Assembly: GCA_016219865.1 (NCBI GenBank) | Contig: JACRKF010000039.1 | Span: 1 to 36,255 of the forward strand | Reading direction: 5' to 3' | DNA from: Candidatus Woesearchaeota archaeon | GTDB taxonomy: Archaea > Nanobdellota > Nanobdellia > Woesearchaeales > DSVV01 | DNA: 36,255 nucleotides | In this document: positions 1 through 7,935 of the stretch, piece by piece | How positions within the stretch are numbered: position 1 is the first letter of the stretch | Layout of the letters: each line of letters starts with the position of its first letter | The notes under the pieces: model-generated | What the model was told of the DNA's origin: nothing | The model's database searches: none | What the model saw: only the letters and a program-made list of their open reading frames with translations | Position numbers and translations under genes: made by a program

Positions 1-2
1 AC

Positions 3-599
3 AAATTGCGGGCGAAAGAATTAGACAAAATTTCAAAAACTCTTGCAGAAAAAGAAAAGATAATCACAGCAACGCTTGACAATCTAAAGAGATATGATGA
101 ATTAGTCAAAGACAAACAAGAGATGGAATTGATTGTTGAAAGACTGCAGAAAAGAGTAAAAGATGAATACAAAAAGCTGGAGAGCATCCATAAGATGAAA
201 AACAGAAACATTGACGAAAATGTTGCATTCTACCATGAAACAAAAGATATTCAGAAAGATATTCATAGTGAATCTGAAAACAATGAACAAAATGATTCAT
301 CTATTCCAATGGAAGAGCTTCACAATGTATTATCAACACAACAATCGCAGCAAGCTCAGCAGGATTCTCAAGCTCCAGCATCAATTACAGAAGATGTTGA
401 ACAGCGTGACTTATTGACAATGATTGATGAAACAAATTCATTGATTAAAGAGAAAAAGTATAATGAAGCAAACACATACTTAGGTAAAATCATGAACGAA
501 TACGAAAAGATAGATTCAAGCCATGTCAAAAAGCGGGAATTATACTATGAGATTCTTGGTCTGAAGAATGAAATCAAATTGGCGCTGTTGAAGGCATGA
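3..599 (+). CDS. Coiled-coil protein, C-terminal part (5' end outside window)
   Basis: The reading frame is open to the left edge, so this is the C-terminal part of a longer protein. The visible part starts with about 70 residues of charged heptad-like sequence rich in Lys and Glu, a probable coiled coil. A Gln/Ser-rich linker follows, then a C-terminal block of about 65 residues (from DLLTMIDETNSL to the end) that reads as a helical hairpin. I recall similar C-terminal helical blocks, with 'NSLIKEKKYNEA'-like sequence, at the ends of many DPANN proteins; this is memory, not a search. No catalytic motif is visible. It ends 6 nt before the methyltransferase start and may only be a neighbour of the restriction locus. 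Function unknown. Confidence 0.7.
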   Translation, partial: KLRAKELDKISKTLAEKEKIITATLDNLKRYDELVKDKQEMELIVERLQKRVKDEYKKLESIHKMKNRNIDENVAFYHETKDIQKDIHSESENNEQNDSSIPMEELHNVLSTQQSQQAQQDSQAPASITEDVEQRDLLTMIDETNSLIKEKKYNEANTYLGKIMNEYEKIDSSHVKKRELYYEILGLKNEIKLALLKA

Positions 600-605
600 T
601 TTCAA

Positions 606-1648
606 ATGATGCCTATGCAAGATTTAAAGTTTATTGATTTATTCGCCGGGATAGGAGGATTCAGGATAGCTTTAGAGAAACATGGCGCTAAATGCGTTTT
701 TACTTCTGAATGGGATAAAGAAGCCCAGAAAACATATTATCAAAATTTTGGAGAAATGCCTCAAGGCGACATAACTAAAATAGATGAGAAGGATATCCCT
801 AAGCATGATATCATTTGCGCAGGTTTTCCATGCCAGGCATTTGGCATTTCAGGGAAACAGCAAGATTTAAAGATGCAAGAGGAAATCTTTTTTTTGATAT
901 TGCAAGAATAGCAAAATATCATCAGCCAAAAGTCTTATTCTTGGAAAATGTGAAAAACTTGGTTAAACATTATCATGGAAACACTCTAAAAATAATCTTA
1001 AGAATTTTAGATGATATTGGATATGATGCGTACTATCAAGTTTTATCGGCAAGTCATTACGGCGTGCCTCAAGCAAGAGAAAGAATCTATATCGTAGCAT
1101 TCAGAAAAGATTTAGGCGTTGATTATTTTTATTTTCCTAAACCAACTTATAATCATATTTATGTTAAAGATATTTTGGAAGATAATATCATCGCAGCGGA
1201 ACACATAATAAATCGAACCGATATAAAATTCTGGAAGAAAGATGAAACTCCTCAATTGAAACCTATTCAGATAGGTAAAATTAATAATGGCGGACAAGGT
1301 GAAAGGATATACAGCATTAAAGGACATGCAATAACATTATCCGCTTATGGCGGCGGAGCTGCTGGAAAGACTGGCGCGTATTTGGTTAATGGAAATATAA
1401 GAAGATTGTCTCCAAGAGAATGCGCCAGAGTTCAAGGATACCCTGAAAAATTTAAGATTCCAGCAAGCAAATCTCAAGCTTATAAACAATTTGGGAATAG
1501 TGTCGCAGTTCCTGTAGTGGAAAGCATATTTACGCAAATACTTAAAGTGTTAAATTCAGAAAAGATAAATGAAAGGCAAAGCAATGAATCTCATGCAAAG
1601 AAGAAATATGCTTATAATATTCAAACGCAATTAAAGGCGCATTCATGA
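606..1648 (+). pseudogene. DNA (cytosine-5) methyltransferase, single frameshift
   Basis: This is a Dcm/M.HhaI-type C5 methyltransferase split over two frames (606-911 and 815-1648). Motif I (FIDLFAGIGGF) and motif IV with the catalytic Cys (GFPCQAFGISG) are in the first frame. ENVKNL (VI), QARERIYIVAF (VIII), the RRLSPRECARVQGYP target-recognition border (IX) and FGNSVAVPVV (X) are in the second. The join falls at about 862-866, where 'cagcaagatttaaagatgc' lacks one base compared with the expected GKQQ-G-FKDARG reading. Everything else is intact, so this is a recent mutation, a sequencing or assembly error, or a programmed frameshift. It would methylate the site cut by the next gene. Its stop overlaps the next start (ATGA at 1645-1648), indicating translational coupling. 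Confidence 0.88.
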
Positions 1649-2412
1649 ATAAAAAAGAATTATTTGGTTCAGAAACTGCAAAAGATGGTTTTAGAAATAA
1701 AGATGATGTTATCAATAAATTTAATGATTGGGAGAAAGATGAAGTTGCGCAAAAATGGCTTGTTGCAATGTGTTATCTCATTAAAGATATAGAATATGTA
1801 AAAGCAGTAAAAGTTGGCGGAAACTGCAAAACAGATGTTCAAGTTCAAGTAACCATAAAGTTAAAACAAGCGATTGACAGCGAGAATTTATCTGTGAAGT
1901 TAGTAAGCAATCCGCAAGGGTTTAACCAAATAGACAAACGAGAAATAATTAAATATGTCGAAATGTGGAACATGCCAAAAGAGCTCGAAGAAATTCTAAA
2001 ATTATTCACTGGGAAGACCAAGCCAACAAACAGTTCAGGATTAAAAGATTCTCGAAGAATGCTTTTGAGCGAAATGCATGGAAAGAACCAAGAAACTGTT
2101 TTGAATTTCTTTAAAAAGAACAAGATTCTAATTGTATCGGATATTTTAAAAGGAAGAGATAAATTTGCGGCTGACTGGATGCTTGTAATACTAAAGAAAG
2201 ATAAAGAAAGCTATGAATGGGCGTTAAAGGATATTAACACCGTTATGAATATTTTTGGTCAAGGAGATGTAAGGATTACGATTAAAGGCAGTTTAAAGAT
2301 TGGTGAGATAGGTATGCAAAGGAAAGGCGGGGATGCAGGGAGAGAATCATCGAAAATGCTCCAATTCAAGATAAATCCTTGTTTGTTATTTGAGGGCAAT
2401 AAAGATGCCTGA
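1645..2412 (+). CDS. Type II restriction endonuclease (probable)
   Basis: A 255-aa protein sits exactly where the endonuclease of a type II system is expected, overlapping the methyltransferase stop by 4 nt and the Vsr start by 8 nt. A PD-(D/E)xK-like core may lie at residues 58-70 (GGNCKTDVQVQVT), with D64 as the likely metal ligand. The C-terminus carries IGMQRKGGDAGRESSKML followed by QFKINP at about residue 223 onward. I recall such a QRKGGD...QFKINP ending from other type II enzymes, but cannot name the subfamily or recognition site. Its role follows from gene order plus this C-terminal pattern. If the methyltransferase is truly inactive, this enzyme must be inactive or its site protected in another way. 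Confidence 0.7.
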   Translation: MNKKELFGSETAKDGFRNKDDVINKFNDWEKDEVAQKWLVAMCYLIKDIEYVKAVKVGGNCKTDVQVQVTIKLKQAIDSENLSVKLVSNPQGFNQIDKREIIKYVEMWNMPKELEEILKLFTGKTKPTNSSGLKDSRRMLLSEMHGKNQETVLNFFKKNKILIVSDILKGRDKFAADWMLVILKKDKESYEWALKDINTVMNIFGQGDVRITIKGSLKIGEIGMQRKGGDAGRESSKMLQFKINPCLLFEGNKDA

Positions 2413-2812
2413 CGTTTTTTCTAAAACGAAAAGAAGTCAGATAATGTCTAAGATTAAATGTAAGAATACTAAACTTGAGATTGATTTTAAGAATCTGATA
2501 AAAGGTCTTAGATTTCGATATCAGCCAAAAATTCTTGGAAAACCAGACTTTGCGTCTAAACAAATGAAAATAGCTATTTTTGTTGATAGTTGTTTTTGGC
2601 ACAAATGTCCTAAACACTTTAGAAAACCAAAAGCAAACAGTTCTTATTGGACTAAGAAAATAGATCGCAATGTTGAAAGAGCGAAAGAAGTCAATGCTTA
2701 TTTTAAAAAACAAGATTGGGAGATGATAAGATTCTTTGAACACGATATTAAGAAAAAGCCGGAAAAGTGCGTTCTTAAAATAAAGAAACATTTCCCTCCA
2801 AAAGATTTATAA
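2405..2812 (+). CDS. vsr: Very short patch repair (Vsr) endonuclease
   Basis: 135 aa, the usual length for Vsr. It nicks DNA 5' of T:G mismatches that arise when 5-methylcytosine deaminates, so it protects sites modified by the adjacent methyltransferase. The family signature FVDSCFWHKCP is at residues 59-69, GKPDF with the expected catalytic Asp (D48) precedes it, and the N-terminal MSKIKCKNTKLE block is typical. I chose ATG 2405, which gives the family start MPDVFSKTKRSQIMSKI, over an upstream TTG at 2390. It overlaps the endonuclease gene by 8 nt, so all three genes form one unit. Vsr next to C5 methyltransferases is well known in type II loci. Confidence 0.92.
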   Translation: MPDVFSKTKRSQIMSKIKCKNTKLEIDFKNLIKGLRFRYQPKILGKPDFASKQMKIAIFVDSCFWHKCPKHFRKPKANSSYWTKKIDRNVERAKEVNAYFKKQDWEMIRFFEHDIKKKPEKCVLKIKKHFPPKDL

Positions 2813-2835
2813 ATTATTTGCAACTTCCATGTTGT

Positions 2836-3648
2836 ATGAAGTTAACTGATACGATTTCAAATGGATCAATTGGAGTATACTCTCTTGAAAATGTTTCTGA
2901 ACAAGAAGCAATAAATCATATGTTTGATGTTGATTCTCCTAGTGTTAATTTTAACAAAGAAACACAAACTAAATTTGCTGAAGCTGTAAGAGTCTTGTTT
3001 CCTGGTATATCTTTACAAACAGCATGGCATTATGCTGATACTCATAATCGAAAAGATGGTGAAACTTTTATATCCAAAATCCCATATTCTCCACAGCATA
3101 AACAATTTCCACAGCATAAACAATTAAAAGGCGCTGGTAAAAAATATATTGAAGCATGTATTAACCTTCCTCAAGAATTTGATAGAAAAGAATCTTGTCG
3201 TTCAGATTGGTTTTCAGGAGCATATAATGCTGGAACAATAGTGTTTATGGAAGTTAAAGATTCAAAAGATGTTATTTATGCAACCCTAAATATTTCTCGT
3301 TTTTATGGTGTATGCGGACAACATGAAATGGATATTGTTGCGCAAGGTTATAAAAAGACTGTTGTAGATGATATTGTTGATAAGCTTGGGGAGCAGCAGC
3401 ATGATCAAGCAATTCGATCACCAGTTATAGATCAAACGCTTAATGGGGTATTTATTCCAGGATTTACTAGATGGGAAGAATTCTTGCAGGCATATAAACA
3501 TGCTAGTGATCTTCTAATTGCAGATAGTTGGAATAAAAGAGAATGGGACGCTATTAGAAGAGATTCGCTTGCTGCAGATAATCCAGTTATTCGAGGACTA
3601 TCTGCTGAAAGGTATCAAGCTCGGTTAAGTGATTTGGTTACTCAATAG
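2836..3648 (+). CDS. Hypothetical protein downstream of the restriction locus
   Basis: I do not recognise this 270-aa protein. It is soluble-looking, with no signal peptide or membrane segment, and mixed alpha/beta. It contains a duplicated PQHKQ(F/L) hexapeptide from a 17-bp tandem repeat. The most conserved-looking stretch is around SDWFSGAYNAGTIVFMEV through YATLNISRFYGVCG. ATG 2836 is preferred, though TTG 2818 is in frame. It follows vsr by 23 nt in the same direction, so it may be co-transcribed with the restriction genes and have a defence role, but that is position only. A strong hairpin starts at its stop codon. Confidence 0.7.
   Translation: MKLTDTISNGSIGVYSLENVSEQEAINHMFDVDSPSVNFNKETQTKFAEAVRVLFPGISLQTAWHYADTHNRKDGETFISKIPYSPQHKQFPQHKQLKGAGKKYIEACINLPQEFDRKESCRSDWFSGAYNAGTIVFMEVKDSKDVIYATLNISRFYGVCGQHEMDIVAQGYKKTVVDDIVDKLGEQQHDQAIRSPVIDQTLNGVFIPGFTRWEEFLQAYKHASDLLIADSWNKREWDAIRRDSLAADNPVIRGLSAERYQARLSDLVTQ
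3091..3125 (+). repeat. 17-bp tandem direct repeat inside a gene
   Basis: CCACAGCATAAACAATT occurs at 3091-3107 and again at 3109-3125, a period of 18 bp, so the frame is kept and the protein gains a second PQHKQ unit. It looks like a slippage duplication. Confidence 0.9.
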
Positions 3649-3675
3649 AGAATTTTGCAAGATTGCAAAATTCTC
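3648..3675. terminator. 13-bp perfect hairpin after the restriction locus
   Basis: GAGAATTTTGCAA (3648-3660) and its exact reverse complement (3663-3675) are separated by two bases. It begins at the last base of the preceding stop codon and lies before the eS6 promoter. The same stem sequence recurs in other gaps (13315-13341, 28445-28474), so it is both a possible terminator and a member of a repeat family. Confidence 0.7.
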
Positions 3676-3679
3676 CAGA

Positions 3680-3799
3680 GCAAATACAAATATTTAAAAA
3701 CACCCCTCAATTCCTCTCTATCTAGAGCTGTAAACGTTGATATAAGAACAATTGCAGCGATGCTGAGCGTCCAAAGGAATTGCTCGGGAGGTTTAGAAG
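3680..3799 (+). promoter_or_regulatory. eS6 promoter and long leader with ribosome site
   Basis: A TATA-like AATATTTAAAAA lies near 3687-3698, which puts transcription start near 3715 and leaves a leader of about 85 nt. That is long compared with the mostly leaderless genes in this window. GGGAGG at 3786-3791 is a good ribosome-binding site ahead of ATG 3800. Short self-complementary pieces (CAGC-GAT-GCTG, GAGC...GCTC) suggest a fold, possibly for ribosomal-protein autoregulation, but this is inference. Confidence 0.5.
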
Positions 3800-4243
3800 A
3801 TGGCAACATTTAAAATAGTGATAGGAGATAAAAAGTCAGGCAGATGCGTGCAGAAAGAAGTCAAAGATGATGCAGCGAAGCCATTGATTGGTTTAAAGAT
3901 AGGCGACAAATTTAAAGGCGAAGTTCTTGATTTATTTGGCTATGAATTTGAGATAACAGGAGGCAGTGATTACACTGGCTTGCCGATGAGAAAAGATGTA
4001 GCTGGCGCAGGAAGAAAAAGAATTCTTATTATTTCTGGTATTGGTGTCAAAAAGTTCTCAAAAACAACAAAGAAAGGAGAACGAAAGATTCACAGAAAAT
4101 ATTCAGGGATAAAACAAAGACGATTAGTTTGCGGCAACACAATTCACGCAAAAACAGCGCAGATAAATGTTAAAGTCTTAGCAGAAGGAAAGACACCTTT
4201 GTTTGAAGCAAAAGCAGAAGAAACAGCTGCGCCTGCAGCTTAA
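3800..4243 (+). CDS. rps6e: Small ribosomal subunit protein eS6 (S6e)
   Basis: 147 aa with the S6e core: MATFKIVIGD at the start, GDKFKGEVLDL, FEITGGSDYTGLPMRKDV and the Arg/Lys-rich GIKQRRLVCGNTI. It is a 30S component found in archaea and eukaryotes only, which places the window in Archaea. Length suits the archaeal form; the C-terminal 20 residues are Ala/Glu-rich. The start is supported by GGGAGG 9 nt upstream. It is transcribed alone: the restriction locus before it ends in a hairpin, and a T-rich run follows it. Confidence 0.96.
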   Translation: MATFKIVIGDKKSGRCVQKEVKDDAAKPLIGLKIGDKFKGEVLDLFGYEFEITGGSDYTGLPMRKDVAGAGRKRILIISGIGVKKFSKTTKKGERKIHRKYSGIKQRRLVCGNTIHAKTAQINVKVLAEGKTPLFEAKAEETAAPAA

Positions 4244-4285
4244 TTCTATTATTATTTTCTTTTTTATATTATTATTCTTTATTAT
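4244..4285 (+). terminator. T-rich terminator after eS6
   Basis: The 40 nt after the eS6 stop are almost only T and A, with several T runs (for example TTTTCTTTTTT). Archaeal termination works at such oligo-T tracts without a hairpin. Confidence 0.6.
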
Positions 4286-4325
4286 TTAGTACATTTTAAA
4301 TAATCCTTCTTTTATATTATTTGCT

Positions 4326-5936
4326 ATGTGCGGCATTTTAGGTATTATCAGCAAAGAAGCAATAAAACAAACAGCGATAGAAGCAGCATTTAATACTTTA
4401 TCGCATCGTGGCAGTGATTGCTATGGTTTTTCTGATGGAAAAAATATATTTATATCACAAGAAAAGAAGGAGATAACAACAAAACTAAAACAGATAAACA
4501 GCGCTGACAATAACAACAATATTGTGCTTCTGCACTGCTTGCATTCAATTGTCGGCAGTCTCACACAGCCATTACAGACAGATAACGCAATCTTCCTCGC
4601 AAACTGCGAAATCTACAACTGGCAGCAATTAGCAAAGAAATATAAGATCAATGCAAAGAACGATGCAGATTTACTGCTGCAATTTCTAGAACTAAAAACA
4701 GCAAACATAAATAACCTGATTAACAACAATGCAGAACAATTAGCATCAGCAATAATCGCTGCAGAGCAAGAACTCGATGGCGACTATGCATACGCGTTCA
4801 TATCAGGAAATTACACAATACTCAGTAGAGATAGCATTGGTGTAAAACCTCTTAGTTATTTTCATGATGAGGAAAAAAAACAGTTTTTGTTTAGTTCAGA
4901 AGCAAAAGTAATCGCACGAATGGTGAAATCAGCAGAGAACGATGGTATAAAATTGCTTGAGCCAACAAGACTTTTATTATATGATCATCTCAGTCAAAAG
5001 GAAACTCTCTCTCAAAAAGATTTTCAAACTTTTCTTTTATCATATAAAAAAGAATTATCTCACTCAAAAGAATCAATAAAAAAGCAGTTAGCAGAACTGC
5101 TTTTCTATTCTGTTGAAAAAAGGATTATTGAACTAAAACAATTGCCAAAAGAAAATCGCAAGCTTGCAATTCTTTTTTCTGGGGGAGTTGATTCAAGCGT
5201 AATTGCAGTAATAGCAGATAAGATAAATCAAAAAGAAAAGCTTGGACTGCAGATTATACTTTACACAGCTGCATTCTCCGACGGCAACACGAGAATAGCT
5301 CCAGACTTGGAAGCAGCAGAAGAGATTGCAAAGTATTATCATTTCCAGTTGTCTGTAACAAACGTTTCATTGGAAGAAACAGAAAAAGTAATTCCAGAAA
5401 TAATAAAAATAATTGAAGCAGATGATCCGATCAGAGTTGGCGTTGCATTGCCGTTTTATTTCTGCAGCAGACAAGCAAATATTGATGGCTGTAAAGTAAT
5501 TCTCTCAGGTTTAGGAAGCGAAGAGCTTTTTGCTGGCTATCAAAGGCATGCAGATGTTTTAGAACAAAAAGGATCAACTGAGAAAGCATATGCAGCTGTC
5601 AATCAGGAATGCATCGAAGGTTTAAAGAAAATCTGGGAAAGAGATTTATACAGAGATGATTTATTGACAATGCATTTTGGATTGGAATTGCGGCTTCCAT
5701 TTCTGGATAAAAAGTTGATTGCATACGCAATGCAGATTCCGGCAGAATTAAAAATAAATAAGCAGCAAAAGAAAATCATCTTAAGAGAAGCTGCAGTCTC
5801 TTTAGGATTGCCAGAACAATTCGCGCAGCGAAAGAAAGTAGCAGCGCAGTACGGCAGCAATTTTGACAAAGCACTTGAAAAATTGGCGAGAAAATATAGT
5901 CTGAGTAAGGCAGAATATCTTCAATCAATAAGTTAA
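4326..5936 (+). CDS. asnB: Asparagine synthetase (glutamine-hydrolysing)
   Basis: 536 aa. It converts aspartate, glutamine and ATP to asparagine. MCGILGII at the N-terminus gives the class II amidotransferase nucleophile Cys2 (after Met removal), and SHRGSDCYGF matches the usual RGPD loop with Ser for Pro. The glutaminase domain covers about residues 1-200. The synthetase domain carries the PP-loop SGGVDSS at residues 285-291, LSGLGSEELFAGYQRH, and LELRLPFLDKKL near the C-terminus. It starts with ATG and no clear ribosome site; TTTTAAATAAT about 30 nt upstream suggests a leaderless transcript. It ends 4 nt inside the tail of the convergent nucleotidyltransferase gene. Confidence 0.93.
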   Translation: MCGILGIISKEAIKQTAIEAAFNTLSHRGSDCYGFSDGKNIFISQEKKEITTKLKQINSADNNNNIVLLHCLHSIVGSLTQPLQTDNAIFLANCEIYNWQQLAKKYKINAKNDADLLLQFLELKTANINNLINNNAEQLASAIIAAEQELDGDYAYAFISGNYTILSRDSIGVKPLSYFHDEEKKQFLFSSEAKVIARMVKSAENDGIKLLEPTRLLLYDHLSQKETLSQKDFQTFLLSYKKELSHSKESIKKQLAELLFYSVEKRIIELKQLPKENRKLAILFSGGVDSSVIAVIADKINQKEKLGLQIILYTAAFSDGNTRIAPDLEAAEEIAKYYHFQLSVTNVSLEETEKVIPEIIKIIEADDPIRVGVALPFYFCSRQANIDGCKVILSGLGSEELFAGYQRHADVLEQKGSTEKAYAAVNQECIEGLKKIWERDLYRDDLLTMHFGLELRLPFLDKKLIAYAMQIPAELKINKQQKKIILREAAVSLGLPEQFAQRKKVAAQYGSNFDKALEKLARKYSLSKAEYLQSIS

Positions 5937-6526
5937 TAAGTCCATAATGCGATTTCTTTATATTTTACGTTGTATCTTTTCAATGTCGCAATTACATGTG
6001 TTGCTAATTTTCTCTCAACAAGCAATACGCAATCGCTTATCTTCTCAAAGCCATGCTGATTGAGATAACCTCTTGTTGTTGTAACATATTCTTTTCCATC
6101 TGAAATAGATTTTGAGACTGAACCATATAATGCTCGATTTACCTTTACTTTCTCAGTCTGTTGGAGTTCTGTGAGGGAATAGCTGATCAGCAGCTTTGCT
6201 TTCAACTCTAACTTTCTTTCTTGAATGTAGATTGGAGATCCATGAAGCATTAATCCTTCTCCGCTTAAAGCGCCAACCAATTCAGTTTCTTTAGCAAGAT
6301 CATTGATATTTATAATTGTTATTTGGACTTTATCTGGCTTATGTTTATTTATTTTTTTCATAAGTTCAAATTTATCCTTTAAATTGTGGATTATTGCAAT
6401 ATCAATATCAGATCTGTAAGTATCCTCTCCTCTTGCAACTGAACCAAATAAGACAATCTGGAGGATGCCTTTTATCTCTTTTATCTTATCTGAGAATTCT
6501 ATTGATATCTTAAGGTTTGTGTTCAT
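5933..6526 (-). CDS. Nucleotidyltransferase (MNT-type) protein
   Basis: 197 aa with a minimal nucleotidyltransferase fold. The signature GSVARG at residues 28-33 is followed by D40 and D42 in SDIDIAII, the metal-binding pair. The C-terminal half (about residues 105-197) is helical and unlike the NTase core. MNT proteins often act as antitoxins that AMPylate a HEPN toxin, but no HEPN gene is adjacent; the C-terminal helices could be a fused partner. GGGGT lies a few bases upstream of the ATG. A 27-codon ORF starting near 6606 on the same strand ends in an overlap with this ATG; I do not count it as a gene. Two other GSxxRG/DxD-type proteins occur in this window. Confidence 0.82.
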   Translation of the reverse strand: MNTNLKISIEFSDKIKEIKGILQIVLFGSVARGEDTYRSDIDIAIIHNLKDKFELMKKINKHKPDKVQITIININDLAKETELVGALSGEGLMLHGSPIYIQERKLELKAKLLISYSLTELQQTEKVKVNRALYGSVSKSISDGKEYVTTTRGYLNQHGFEKISDCVLLVERKLATHVIATLKRYNVKYKEIALWTY

Positions 6527-6716
6527 TTATTATTACCCCGCAGATGGATTTGATCTTTAGAAAAACTTCTTCTGCTTTTCTGGCAGTGTTTCCATTCAGC
6601 TTTCATAATCTATATAAAACTAAAGCCATATTTAAAACTTTCTGTTTTACATGTAATTTTCTTAATCCTATAATGCAGTATTAATTTATAAACAGATATG
6701 TTTTATAAATAAAACA

Positions 6717-6744
6717 GTTTAACCTGCTGTTTTAAATATGACTG
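6717..6744. repeat. 8-bp palindrome upstream of dph2
   Basis: TAAAACAG and CTGTTTTA face each other around a short spacer, about 20 nt before the dph2 start, in a 235-nt gap that otherwise holds only promoter-like AT-rich sequence. It could be an operator or the base of a small hairpin. Confidence 0.4.
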
Positions 6745-6761
6745 CTATCTCTGCTTAAATT

Positions 6762-7457
6762 ATGAAAACACTCTTCCTTGAAGCGCGAGTAGAAATAAAA
6801 ATCATACTTCCTGATTCTTTGTTAGCTAAACTTCCGCAAAGAATTGCTTTATTTACCACAGTGCAATTTTTTGATAACATTGAAGCGATAAAAAATCAGT
6901 TAGAGTCAGAAAACAAGACAGTTATCCTTCTCACAGGTCCGCACAGCAAATACGCTGGACAAGCATTAGGCTGCACTATTGAAGATTTTGATGCAGAAAA
7001 ATACAATAATGAATCGTTTGATGCTTTCTTATACATTGGCGATGGCATGTTTCATCCAGATGCATTGTTGATAAAAAATCAAAAAGATGTTTATTGTTAT
7101 AATCCTTACACAAAGCAAACAACAGTTTTAGATAAATTATGGATGGACAAGTCAATCAAGCAGCAAAAAGGCGCATTACTGAGATTCTATACCTCGCAGA
7201 ACATTGGCATTGTTATCTCAATCAAACCAGGACAATATCATCTAAGAAAAGCAAGAGAACTGGAAAAGAAATTCCCTAACAAGAAATTCTACACAATTCT
7301 ATTCTCAACAATCGATTTCAATCAATTGGAAAACTTCAATTTCATCGACTGCTGGGTCAACACAGCCTGTCCACGAATTGCGTATGATGACTTCAAAAAG
7401 TTTCCAAAGGCAGTTATTGATGTAGATGAGATATTGAATCCTGATAGGGCGAGGTGA
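6762..7457 (+). CDS. dph2: Short Dph2-like diphthamide synthase subunit
   Basis: 231 aa. Dph2 transfers the 3-amino-3-carboxypropyl group of SAM to a histidine of elongation factor 2, the first step of diphthamide synthesis, with a [4Fe-4S] cluster held by three Cys. Two of the three family Cys sites are visible: C71 in KYAGQALGC and C203 in VNTACPRIAYDD. The N-terminal domain with the first Cys is absent; classical archaeal Dph2 is about 340 aa. A stop in frame just upstream (6756) shows the gene really starts here. I recall similarly short forms in DPANN genomes. The last 47 bp are duplicated 130 bp downstream. Another Dph2 may supply the missing part, or the cluster is built differently. 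Confidence 0.8.
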   Translation: MKTLFLEARVEIKIILPDSLLAKLPQRIALFTTVQFFDNIEAIKNQLESENKTVILLTGPHSKYAGQALGCTIEDFDAEKYNNESFDAFLYIGDGMFHPDALLIKNQKDVYCYNPYTKQTTVLDKLWMDKSIKQQKGALLRFYTSQNIGIVISIKPGQYHLRKARELEKKFPNKKFYTILFSTIDFNQLENFNFIDCWVNTACPRIAYDDFKKFPKAVIDVDEILNPDRAR

Positions 7458-7585
7458 TATACTCTTAGTCGTACGACTTTTCTGAAAGAAAATGTCGTAC
7501 TTAGTTTGTTTTTGATCAAACTTTTTGTTAAAAAGTTTGGCAGTTATTGATGTAGATGAGATATTGAATCCTGATAGGGCGAGGT
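7409..7585. repeat. 47-bp perfect direct repeat flanking two hairpins
   Basis: The last 47 bp of dph2 (7409-7455) are repeated exactly at 7539-7585. The 83 bp between hold two hairpins: GTACGACTTTTCT paired with AGAAAATGTCGTAC (one bulged base, about 7473-7499) and AAACTTTTT-GTT-AAAAAGTTT (about 7518-7538). The arrangement looks like a palindromic element between a duplicated target, or a tandem duplication. The second copy now forms the upstream region of the next gene. Confidence 0.9.
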
Positions 7586-7593
7586 AGATAAAA

Positions 7594-7914
7594 ATGATTG
7601 ATGATAACTATAAACATTTGATTTTAGTTGTAGAACCTAATGAAATGCATAGGTTTGTTTATACAAAGTATTTAAGATATAAACATTTTCAATCAATGAT
7701 TCTTGAAAGTGTTGAATCTGCGCGCGGTTTTCTAAAAGGACCAGTTGGTTATGATATTGCATTTATCCATGAAACTCTTGGTAATGAATCAGGAGTTATT
7801 TTTGGAATAGAATTAAAGAAAATATTTCCAGATAAACCAATTGTCGTTACATCTTTTACTAAATTAGAATTACCTTCAGAAATTGATTTCCTAACTAAGT
7901 TCTCTGCGATATAA
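7594..7914 (+). CDS. Degenerate receiver-domain protein
   Basis: 106 aa with the layout of a CheY-like receiver (HLILVVEPNEMHR at the start, alternating hydrophobic strands, IVVTSFTK near the end) but without the phosphorylation chemistry. The acidic pair is reduced to E14 followed by Pro, and the phospho-acceptor position in DIAFIHETLGNESG is H59 rather than Asp. The C-terminus is short and the conserved KP pair is missing. It faces the minus-strand two-component genes. It probably binds a partner without being phosphorylated, or is decaying. The receiver assignment is from pattern only. Confidence 0.6.
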   Translation: MIDDNYKHLILVVEPNEMHRFVYTKYLRYKHFQSMILESVESARGFLKGPVGYDIAFIHETLGNESGVIFGIELKKIFPDKPIVVTSFTKLELPSEIDFLTKFSAI

Positions 7915-7935
7915 TATTCAAACGGTTTTATCATA

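Noticed and set aside
3700-3799. Possible box C/D guide RNA in the eS6 leader
   Set aside because: GTTGATA and CTGAG only loosely match C and D boxes and spacing does not fit.
6523-6606. 27-codon minus-strand ORF whose stop overlaps the nucleotidyltransferase start
   Set aside because: Too short, no recognisable motif; another frame across the same bases looks equally protein-like.
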